Shown here in pieces: positions 41,601-53,600 of a DNA stretch of 64,000 bases. Under the pieces are notes generated by a model, which was not told the origin of the DNA, did no database searches, and was given only the letters and a program-made list of their open reading frames with translations. This DNA is from Eremophila alpestris peregrina (taxonomy: Eukaryota > Chordata > Aves > Passeriformes > Alaudidae): NCBI GenBank assembly GCA_009792885.1, contig WMCF01000018.1, positions 6,508,112 through 6,572,111 of the forward strand, written 5' to 3'. A program made the position numbers and the translations under genes. Numbering within the stretch: the first letter of the stretch is position 1; each line of letters starts with the position of its first letter.

Positions 41601-44600
41601 TGCATCTTGATGTCACAAAGACTGTAAAAAGGGAGTCATGGAGTGTATTTAGGAGGAGAAGTCACAGCTCCACCAGCTTTAGTGAGAATGCACCTCTGCA
41701 CTTCAGAGTATCTTAATGTTGTAATTACCTCTGTGAACCTTTGTACATCCTCCTGAGACATCCTGGGTGCTTGTGTTCCCTGTTCTGCCTTTTGCCTGAG
41801 GAGGCAATGTGTGTAACCAGTGCTGCTGCTCTGACAGTGATTTGTTGTCACTTCAGACCTGAGCTGGGTGACCTTGTAGCTTAGGAAATTGTTCTCTTCT
41901 CTATGTTTGTGAAGGAGTGTGGGGTTGGGTTTTATGTGATTCATTACCAGTGTGGTTGCACCACTCCCTTTTCACTGAACAAAACCTGTTTTGCTTCCCT
42001 AGGCTACATTTTACTCAGCCATGAGCTTGTGTTCTGTGTGTCTGTGGTTTAAGTGATGGTCCTCCCAGCTCAAGAGGACAACTGGTTTCATAACAATACA
42101 GGAGTGGGTAGCCAAACTTCCAAGGACAGATAAATCATCATTGAAATACAAAAGTAAATAAACAGCTACCATCTGCTTGCTTATGTGCATTAGAGGCAAA
42201 AGAACTTATGCAATAGCCTTTCACCCAGGCTGGTTTAAAAGGCAAGGGGGAGGGGGAAATTTGGCTGTGGCAGGGAAATGGGAACTTTATATTCATCCCT
42301 GCAGTTTCTGCTGTTCGGTGTCAGCTGCTTCCACCTGGTGGCCGTTTGGGCAAGAATCCTTTATCTGAAGTTTACAAAAATATTTTCTCCATTTAGGTCG
42401 TTAAGAAGCATAAGGAATTTTTGGGTTTTTTTTTTTTAATTAACTGAGGATTCTTTTCTCCAACAGTGGCTTATCAGATACCATAATATTGGATATAATA
42501 TCCAACTACTTGGTCCTTCCAAACAGAATCACAGTGCCCCTTGTCAGTGAAGTGCAGATTGCTCAGCTGAGGTTTCCTATACCAAAGGTAAGCAAGTTTC
42601 TGGTAACAGCAAGAACTGGGCATTTATGGTTTTTTTGTAGTAACTGTTCAAGATGCTCTGTGTGAATTTCAAAATTCAGTTACTGCACTGGTACAAGTTG
42701 CTGGGAGTTCAATCACTGATAATAACTGATTTAATTTACAAATGATTTCTGTGAAGTTGATGTTTCAAAGAACACCAAGAAATATTTGTTTATTTATTTA
42801 TTTATTCTGTTTTGTTGGGATCTCAAGCATCCTTCTTTTACAATTACTAGATTGCTACAATCTAGTTTAACTGTACAGATCAAAAATAAAGTAGCATGTG
42901 TTTTCTGTTATTATGGAAAATTACTATTAGTGTGCTTCACTAAACAGTTGTTGCTATTTTTTGCTACTCACTTCCAGAAACCTGGTATTTCTTGATGTAA
43001 CTGGAATGTTTCTGATGATTGATGACAGTTTTTCTTTTCAGGAGTCTCTTGAGTTTTAGGTCTGTTGAGTGTGTGGATCATCACTGACATCTTCTCTTTA
43101 CAGTATGTCCAAAATAAGGTTCATGTTAGGGAAATGGCAATGGAAATTGTAAAACATCTGTTGTGTAAATTGTGATGACATGGAAGCTTTCAGATTACTG
43201 TACAAACTCATTTTTTCCCTTTTTCAGGGTGTTCTAAGGATACACTTTATTGAAGCTCAGGACCTGGAGGGGAAAGACACTTACCTAAAAGGGATTGTCA
43301 AAGGGAAGTCAGATCCTTATGGAATCATCCGTGTGGGCAACCAGATTTTCCAAAGCAAGGTCATCAAAGAAAATCTCAATCCAAAATGGAATGAAGTTTA
43401 TGAGGTATACCCAATGAAAATACCTTGTTGGATGTTCTTCACCACAGAAGAAACAAAAGAAGAAATAGCCTCTCTCTTTCTTTTGTTAAAGAGGTGATTT
43501 TGGGGGTGTCCTTAAGGAGCTTCTTGATGTCTCCCTCTGGAAGCCCAAAGCTCTGTAACAAAACAGAAATTCTCCCTTGATTTTTTTTTTTTGGTCTAGA
43601 CTGCTGAGCATCAGTAATTCTGAAAAAGTAGTTTGGGCTTTTAGAGCCAACATTGACAAATTTTATCTGAAAACCTTTAAAAATTGCTCTACTCATTAAA
43701 TTTTGATTTTTAAAGCATTTGCTGACTGATGTATTTTATTATCCAAAGGTGCTGCAGCTCAGGATTTTACTGTTACTGTGCCATTTAACCAAGCTGGTCA
43801 GTTTTACTGATAATGCCCTCTCTGAACTTGCAGGCCTTAGTGTATGAACACCCAGGCCAGGAGCTGGAGATTGAGCTCTTTGATGAAGATCCAGATAAAG
43901 ATGACTTCCTGGGAAGGTAAATAATATGGAGAATATGTTTGTAGGTATTAGAAAGAGATGAAATACTGTAATTTTTCTTCAATTATTATTTTTATTTTAT
44001 TGCAGTTGTTCTGCTATCTAATTGTATTTATAAATCAATTACCTTGGTGGTAAGTAATTCCCTAATGACTTCATGTATGTAAATACATTTATATGAAAAT
44101 GTGCTTGGGTGTGTATATCCACATCTGTATGTTTACATCTTTTTTGAAAAATCAGGTAAGTACTGTGGGTACCCAGAGTTGTGCCCTGGCTGCTTTAATG
44201 AGCTAGCACCAAGTCTTAATTCTTTCTCCAGGCAAAGTTAAAATAGTTTTATAACTCTGTATCTTCTTCATCTTCATAGTTTCTAAATGACTGTCTCGAG
44301 TTCATTTTTCTCTTACGAGCTGATCTTAACTATTTGATTAAAGAAAACATTTTGCTGTCATGTGTTTGCAAACATGACTCACTCTTTGCCTCCACAGGCC
44401 ATGGGTGTTTTCCCATAAACATTTCAGGGGTTTAGCCAGCTCCTTTCTCTGGTCATTTGTCACCTTTGTTTCTTGCAGAGTTTTGGAATTTCCTATTTTT
44501 GCTTTCCCTAGAGAGCAGAGCTCCCTTAATTTTCCAGCTCTTTCTCTCTTAACAAGAAGACAACAGTTCCTACTTCTCATGAAAATAAAGGAGGTGTTAC

Positions 44601-47600
44601 AAAGGCTTCTTTTTCTTTCACTTCCCTAATCTTACACTGAAGTGATGCTGGGAGGAAGTGACATAATGTGTACATCAGTATTAATAAGATAAAAAGCCAG
44701 ACAAACGTTCATGCACTGGCATGCAGCTGTCTGCTCTGTTTAATTTTTAGCAGATTCCTTCCCTGCTACATTTTTAGCTTGTGTGAACTACAGCTCTCCC
44801 AGACACTGCCAAAGCATGAATTTGGTCATAGCATTATGTCCAGGTGTTATTTCCAGTGGGTAGTTTGGATGTGCTCTCTGTTTTGAGAGTTGGCTCTTAT
44901 ATATATGAGTTACATTGTGCCAGTTGCCCTCACAGCTACAAAATGGGCTCCAGTGCAGGCATTTTTCTGCTGTCCTGCTCAAATCTTTGCTCAGCCATTT
45001 CATTCCCTACTTCTTCTTTTCTTAGGTGCTAAAAGAAGAGAATTCTGCTCTTTTGATCTCAGTGCATACTCAGCAAACACTTTGAGTTCTGTGCTAGATC
45101 TTTTGTTTCTTGGCTAAAATACTACTTCTTTGTCTTCATTTTTCTAGTTTGATGATTGATTTAATTGAAGTTGAAAAGGAGCGACTTCTGGATGAGGTAA
45201 GCAAGTTCAGTAAGTTCAGTTACAAAGTTGTACATGGGTTGTTCTTTCATTATTCTTTCCTGGGCACAGTTCCTGAATGTGCAGGAATAACCTTAATGCT
45301 GTAGAAATAGATGCCCTGATGATCAGTGATTTAAGAGACATCTAAACTGGTGAAATCTAAAAAATAATGACATTTTTTGTTGATCTTAGGGTTTTAAGGT
45401 TACTCCTATGTAAATGCAAAAAAATAGTGACTTAGATATTTGGTGAGAAGGTTTTTTTGCAAGAGAGTAGTTAATTTCTGGGCAGACTAATTTTTGTCCT
45501 GTGTGTAAGAGAGATTTTATGGGAACATTTTACAGGGTTTGTTTTCCCAGAACATCTTTACAGAAGTTTAAGAATTTTCTTGGTATTTTAAAGATGCTTT
45601 TATCATATAATGTAGAGGTTTGTCTGGGTGGTTTTATCATTCTGTGTTGTAATAATTTATGTAAAATACAACGTTTTAATGGATCAGATCTTTTCAGGTT
45701 ATGTGGACTTCAGTTCTGAGAGATTCTTAGTGGATTATAGTGTTTCCTAAATGTCCTGAAGAACCAGTTGCAATCACACATTTGTTTGCCAGATTATTTC
45801 ACATTACTTTGCTTACTTTGCAGTGGTTTACTTTGGATGAAGTGTCCAAAGGAAAGTTGCATTTAAAACTGGAATGGCTCACATTGATGCCAACTGCTGA
45901 CAATCTAGACAAGGTATTAAAGGAACACATTACTTTCATTCTAATCTTAATTGTTTTGGGGTGATGTTTTTGTTTATTTGTTAAGTATGTAACCAGTTCT
46001 CTAGCTGCTGTGAATTTGGAGAAACGTGACTTTATTCCAAGCTGTCTGTCCTTTGAAATCTCAAACCAGTCCTAAGTGTCAGTGGTTTAAATGAGATTTT
46101 CAAATGCTTTTGTGGTTCTCTTTTTTTCTCTTATTGTTACTGTTTGAGAATATCTGCTAACACTTCATTAGTCTGGGAGATAAAGCTGGATATGATATTA
46201 CAATCTTTCCAATCTAAAATAAAATAAGTAGGCAATGGGGTGCAAATTTCCATGCAAATAGTTTTGAAATGTCTGTCTGAGTCTTGAAAATTTACTTTTT
46301 ATGTTTTATGCTGTGAATTTATGAATGTTTTCTTTTTGGGAGATGGTTTTTTGGTTTGGTTTTTGTTTTGTTTTTCAGAAATGGGACAGAAATAGTAATA
46401 CTTGGTTTCCAGAAAGGCTAAAACAAAGTCTGCTTTTGTTTCAGGTGCTAACCAGCATTAGAGCTGATAAAGACCAAGCTAATGATGGGCTTTCATCTGC
46501 ATTGCTTATACTGTATTTGGACTCAGCAAGAAACCTGCCTGTAAGTTATGTTCTCATGGGTCCCCTTTTGTCACAGAGGCTCTTGGGTAGTCCCAGCATG
46601 TCCTGCCTGGTGGTGACACACTGCTTTACTAACACACATTCTGCCATCTCCTCTATAATTCCTGTCCTTTCAAGATGTGTAATGTAAGGTCCACTTCTTC
46701 AGTAGCATAGAATTATAGCTACATATTTAATAAAACATTACTCTTTAATCAGTGTGGTTTTTCTTTAAAGAATGCTCCTTTCCTGGACTTGAAAGGCTGC
46801 ATGTTGTTATTACACGATGTTTTCCTTAAATCCTATGGGATTAGCATGAGGAATTTGAAGGAACTAACTGGGAAAAAAACCCACTCCCATGAGTTCAGGT
46901 AAACTGGCTTGCTTTGGCTTAGGGTATTGCTGGAGATTTAAAGGTACTGAAGTCCTCATTATGAAATTAATATTTTGCAGTTGATGTTACAGTGCCAGAA
47001 TTCTTGTATGAGATTTTTATCAGTTTGGTTTTTGTTTTTTTTTTGCTGGATGGTTTATTTGCTTGTGCAAAAACCAGAAATCAATCATGTTCTCCCAGTC
47101 TATGGATTTATCCTATGGGACTGTGAAATAACTTGTTCTGGAGTTTATCTCAGGTTAGGGAAGTACTGTTCCTGGTTGTAATTGACAGCAGTAATAAAAT
47201 CTCTTCATCTCTTACTGCCATAAAGAGATACATGAAGCTTAACTGAGTTTTGCTGGTTTTCAGCATTGCTATTAGATGAGAGATTCTGGAAGTGATGACT
47301 AAAATATTCATCAGAGAATACAGTTTTCAATCTTTGGATTATTCTGCATGCATTTTGCAGATACATCTGCTGAAGTTTAAGTTAAATTTAAGTTAAATCA
47401 GAGTGGTAACAAATGAAACCTGAGTAGCCCACACAATTTACATGACTGACCAGTGATTTCATGTCTGTTCCAGGGTGTATTTCCAGGCTATCTTAAAAGC
47501 TAAAAAGACCCATTTGGAACAGATCCTCATGTTACCTTTTTAACCTCACTGTATATTGAATTTAGGCAAAATGTGTAACTTAGCAGAGAAGAACCCAGAG

Positions 47601-50600
47601 TTACTACAGTACAGAGTAAGCAGGAACAGAGCAGAATAGAATTTTGGTGTGCTTAGCAGCAGTTTCAGAGTATGCAACAGATAGAAAAATTGTGTCTGCC
47701 CTCTGTTTTGTGTACTAGATTCAGTTGAACCAATTTATGTATCTTCTTGTTCAACTACTGAATTGCACTGAAACAACTACAGATTTAATATGTTTGCTAA
47801 AATACACTTAAAGCCTCTTATTCAAAATAAATGGTGTAAAGTTGTCTCATACACTAGTTCCAGTTTTTTCCATACAGCTCTGATTCTCTGTGTTACATTC
47901 TCCATCACATACTCTGAGGCTTTGTCATAAATTAAATTTTTTGCTTTAAACAGGCATTCTCTAACATTGTCTCCCTCCTTTGGAAAGGTTAGGGTGCAAG
48001 TCTTGAGTTCTACCTATTTTTGCAGACAGTATTTTAATTTCAGTGCATTTAATCAGTAGATCTCTAAACTCTAGGGCTCAGAAGGGGAGAGTTGTTTGCA
48101 CAAAGCTGACCAGTTAGGAAATTTGGGAACAGCATCCTGAATTTCCTATTGCTGCATCTGATGTTCTGTCTTCAGTACAAGAATTGCCTGGGTGGGTTGA
48201 GAATGATGGTCATGGTGTGGGACCTGTTTAATCCTCTCACCTTTTTCTTCCTCTACCAGCCCAGAACAGCAGTTGCAACAAATGACTCAATATTTAACTG
48301 CATGTCATTTTCTTTCCAGTGTTGTAAAGAATATAATAGCAAGTCATGGAAACTTGCAATCAATATCATGGAACAATTGCAAATTCCATGTACAAGTTTA
48401 CTGCAACAGAATAACATGATACTGTGTTAAATCAGATTTTTCAAAACCAGAGACCAAAAGGCTTCACAGTGATGTCAAACAGGGGGGAAATACCATGGAA
48501 GACTTTTCTGTGCAGAACTGAAAAGGTTCCTGTACATTTTAGAAAGACAATGGATCTTTTACATGAACTGCAGTTAACTGTAGTAAATAGAGCTTTAGGA
48601 GTCTAATATGGGGCAACATTTACAAGATTAAACATGAAATTTGCTAGTTTCTCATGTTTTGCTCAAGTTCAGTGGCAGGGGTTGTGTAGAGCAACAGCAA
48701 ATTATTCTCTTGGATTGCTTGTCTTTATGGAGAAGAGAGAATTCAAAGAGAATGAAGAGTTGAAATTACACTGACCCTTATTAATAGTTTGATGACTTTT
48801 GTGCACAACTTTAACGTTACAGTGAAATGTTTTCTACATGAATAATGACTTTTTATTACCTTGAAAATTGCCTTAAGTGAATGCTTATCACTGGTACATT
48901 TTAGATCATGCCTTCAGCCTTGTCTTGCTCAAGTTACAGTTACCCCAACAGAGGCCTTTCTTTTGCACTGGTGCATCATAGTTGTGAGTTTCTGCCCCAC
49001 TGGGATGATTTATCTGGAAAAGAAATAGAAATGGTGTAGAAGGCTGGTCTCTGAGTTAGTATATATTAGTTGGATCTGCCATTTAAATCTGAACTACCAA
49101 GAGTGAGCCTGGAAAGTGGGTTAATATATTTGAATAATTAACAACAAAAAAAAAAGATTCAAAAAGCATTCCACCTTGCTGTGCTACAGAAAGTCATTGA
49201 ATGGGTGAAAGTATTTGTAATGAGAAATATTTACTTTTTTGTTACCTGCTGTTTTCTCTGGAATCCTTTGACTATTTTCCTTAACTTTTCTGTGTAGTAA
49301 AGCTGCTTATGCATTCATTCTGCCACAATCCCATCACTCTGCTTTCTCCTTCCATTTCCATCTTCCTAAGAGTATCTACGAGGGAAACTTTGGGTGTGGC
49401 TACTTAAAAGAGAGGAGAGCATCGGGACTAGTCTTTTGTGAAAACACTACCTCACTCTATAGAGCACTATTTGTGAGTTCTCTGGTGTTGTTTGTATTGT
49501 ACCTTTTCTCTGCCAGAGTGTGGATTAGTGCTACTAAAGCCACTCACTCTAGTGGAATGAGAGCATGCAATTTGTTTTCCTGCATGGTTTCAACAAGTGT
49601 GCATTGTTTTTGTGCTATTTTTATTGCATTTTAAAGGCTACTTAAATTTCATTGATCAGCATATCATTGGGTAAGTAATTAACCTTTTCTGATAAAAACC
49701 CAAGATGAGTTTGTTGTAAAAGCTCTTTACATTTAACTTCAATTGCTGATTCATTGAGAAATAAAATGCATACTGTACTAGCACACTGTGTGCTGGTTAA
49801 TTGTTGGCTTTTATTGCAGAGAAATTAAAATAATAAATATTGCAACCAACAACCCCATAGTTTCTTTGAAAGGTGACACACTCAATGTTTGTAAGAACTT
49901 GCAACCTCTCCACACTGGTTCAATTTGCATTAAAAATGGGTGCAGTTCATTGTGCTCCCCAAACTCTAAATTCCCTTGTAAATTCTATCTCACTCCATGA
50001 TGCTCCTTGTTTTGCAAATTCCCAAGGTCCTTTTCTTTGTTTTCAAATTATTCTGTAGCTGGGAGAATCCAGGCTAGGGTGAGCTACCAAGTAATATTTT
50101 TTGCTTGAATTTAATGTGACAAAATTATTAAAAACTGATGAGCCTCTGAGTATCTTACACTTAAATCTGGAAGTACAACCTTGGTATCTTCAAAAAGACT
50201 GAGAAACTATTCAGAATAAAAATTGTTTTGCCAGAGAGAGGTGGGTTTGTCTTTGGAGATTGTGCAGATAAATTTGCTACTGGCTGGCTATAGCATAATC
50301 CTTGATTTTAAAACATCCTTCCAAAGCCCAGCAAAACCCTTTCTGTTAGCTCCTCTGTAGAAGTCAATTTTAAAATATCTAAAAAGTTATAACCATTCTA
50401 AAATCTTGTTAAAAATTAATGAGTGAGAAAGACAATTTATAACCTATGGTTCCATCATCTTGGTGTTAAAACTGTTAAGGAGTTTCTTTTAGTTATACAG
50501 ATAACAGATACATCATTAAAGTAATTATTATTAAAAAAAAAAGATCAAAATGCTGGATTAAGGGTGTAGCACTGATGTTTTTGTGGCTCTTGGGATCTTT

Positions 50601-53600
50601 GCATTAGGACAGGTTGTCTATATAGAATAAATAACATCTGTTTAGAAATTGGACAGAACTTTCCAAATCCCTGAATCCATTTGTGAGTCAGAGTGGAACC
50701 AACCATTCCAAGGAAGCTGGGTCTGGATTCCTTTCTGCAGCACTCTGAACTGCCTGGCTCTGCATTTCCTGGATGCTGATCTTGCTGCAAGCCAAGAGCA
50801 GGAGGGTTGTGGCTGGAGGCCAGGAGAGAGGAGAGGTCTGCAGTAGCCCAGGGATGAAAACAGCTTCAGCAGTGCCAGAACTGCACTTTGTTCCCAGGGC
50901 ATCCTTAGCCATGGGCTGTTACACAAACATTCCCACCTGCACACTCAGTCTCTAACTGGGAAAGTGTTAAAAAGGGAGCTCCCTTCCTATGGGGAGAGGA
51001 AAATCCTGAGTGCTCCCTGTTCCTTTCTAGATAGTTCATGGACTGCTGTAAATCTAGATTTGTGACACCAAGACATTTACCCATCTAAATCTGATTTAGC
51101 AGAAGTCAAGGTGTAAGAGAAGTGTTAGTTTAATTTCCAGAAGTAACACTAGTTTTATGATAATTAATAGTTCACAACAGTTTTGGTGTCTCTATAATAT
51201 ATAAATTATCCATATTTAAAATTAGATCTTACAGTCAGTGACTGTCTCCTGGTTATCAGGTGAGGATGCACTCACAGATACCCCAAACAACACTCAGTGA
51301 GTCTAAAGAAGTAATGAGTCATATGCCAAAGCATATTGAATCAGGAGCTGGCTGAACTGCAAACCAGTTTGATACTTGTATAATTTATGGGTTTGTTATT
51401 AGGATTTACTGCAAATGTCACTGACTGTCATTATCAGTACATTTCTTGGATAACCCATCCTATTTCCTGTAACTGCAGAGACACTCAGAACCATACCAAG
51501 ACTATTTTGTCTCCCAAAGCAAGACCTTCCCTTTTTATAGTGGACAGCCCCTTTTCTCCTCTGAGTCTCCTTCTTCCCAGCCCTTCAGCCACCATCTTCA
51601 TGGACATGCAGCTTCTTCCCTTGAAACCTGAAGCCTGGCTTACACATATTTGCCCCAGCTGATGTCCCTCTTGGCCTGTCCTGGCTGTGATTCCAGAGGA
51701 ATTGAGATCTGTTCAATATGCAGGAGTCAGTGCTTGCCTGCTTTTATGTATGATCACACAGGTTCAGTTTTGACTTCTCAATTTCTTTGAAATAATAATA
51801 CAGGAGGGGAAGAAATTGTACTGAATATGCAGGTGCAAATGGAGAGGAAAAAAAGTCCAGTAAGTTGAGTGGCAGTTTAAGGTTCAAAATTATCTTGGTG
51901 AGTTGTAGATGCCACCTGACAAAAGCAGGTACTTTTCTGTAGAGGACAGTCATTGCATCCTTATAAATGTGGGATGGAAATGGAAAGAGATTTGAAAAGA
52001 GATCTTTGTACAAAATAGATTTGTAGTTGTGCTGTGTCATATGCTGTGAAAGAAAACTCTGTGCAGAAAAGAGGAATGCAGCCTGTGAGATGTCTGGCCT
52101 GATCCTTTGGTTCTGCTTAGCCATTGCCAAGGCCCTGACCTTGGCTGTTGCAGTTTAAGGTCTGAGCACAGCATTGATGAGGAGAGAGACAGAATGAGGG
52201 AGTTCAGCTTTAGGAAATAAATCATGGAACCACAGAAAGGTTGGGGTTGGAAGGGACCTTAAAGATCATCTCCTTGCCACCCCTCTGCCATGGGCAGGGA
52301 CCCCTTGCACTAGATCAGGTTACTCAAAAGCCCCATTCAACCTGGCCTTGAACATTTCTGGGGATGGGGAATCCACAAACAAAGTGCTGCAAACAAAGTG
52401 ACACCTTCATTTTTGTCAAAAAATAAGGAATAGTGCTTCAGCCCTGAAGCAAAGAACATACCTGTGGAGCATTTAAACATTTCCTAATGAAAAGCAGTTA
52501 AACATTAGTTTCAGTGAGGGATAGTTTCCATTAGTTTCAACTAGGGGTAGAGTGCAGTCTCCATCTTTGAAGTTCTGTAAATGCAGTACTAAATTCCCAG
52601 TGTATCAGATAAATAACTGTGGACAATTCCTTGATTTTATTTTAAGAAAGATAATGTTCAAGAAAAACACCCCACAAAAGCAGTGAAACCTTATTTCTGG
52701 TTCTCTCAAGTTTAAGAGTTGGACTTGATGTTTCTTGTAGGTTGCTTCCAACTCAAAATATTCTGTGATTTTGTGCTGGATATTGTATGTTCATTCTGAA
52801 ATAGAAATTTTCAAGCCAGGAATCTCTGGAATATTTTGGCCAACTGGAGTATATGACATCCCAAAGGAAAGTGCAAAATAATATTTCTGCATAAAGGTTA
52901 AATCTCTTCAAATTTTAGTCACTTAGATTTTCAGTTCAGAAAGGCATTTATTTTGGCAAAGCATTAATACCAGTTCCTGTTCATAAACCAGAATATTTTC
53001 AAAGGCCACTATGCACTTGTTTTATTGCCACAATCTACAGCTTCTTAAACAGAATTCTAACATGGAACAAAAATGTGTCCCTAAAGAAAAAGCCAGCCAT
53101 AAGTACACTAACTTCAAGTCTCTTTTATTTTCAGATCTTATTTCCTGAAATTATTTCTTAATAATTGAATGCAAATTTTCCTGGACATTACTGTGTCACT
53201 TAAAGAACAATGTATTAATCTTAAAATAAAATTCTAATATGTCCATATTTAATAGAAAGCAGTCAGAGGTTTTGTCCTGCTAAGCCAATTTGATTTCCTA
53301 TTTTTAATGTATTTGCATGAGTAAAGCAGCAGACCTTCCTTCTAGTCAGCATGCAGTGTTTGCATTATTCTTCTGAAGAGGCTTAAAGAACTTGGACTTT
53401 TATAACAATATAAGTCCCTATCAATGACATGTTGTAATTTCTTCCATAAAAGGACTCCTTTGCATAATCACTTATCATCAGAGAAGCTTCTGGGTTGTGA
53501 AAACATGCTCAACCAAATTCTGAAAAGGTTCATTCAGAAGGCAGGTCATAGGGCATCAGGCATTAAATGAAAATATTTTGTGAATTATCTTTATTAGGAT

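Noticed and set aside
43405..43497. 30-codon read-through of exon 9 past its weak donor
   Set aside because: The extension is short, has no nearby poly-A signal and would cut C2A in half; it is probably just an open stretch of intron.
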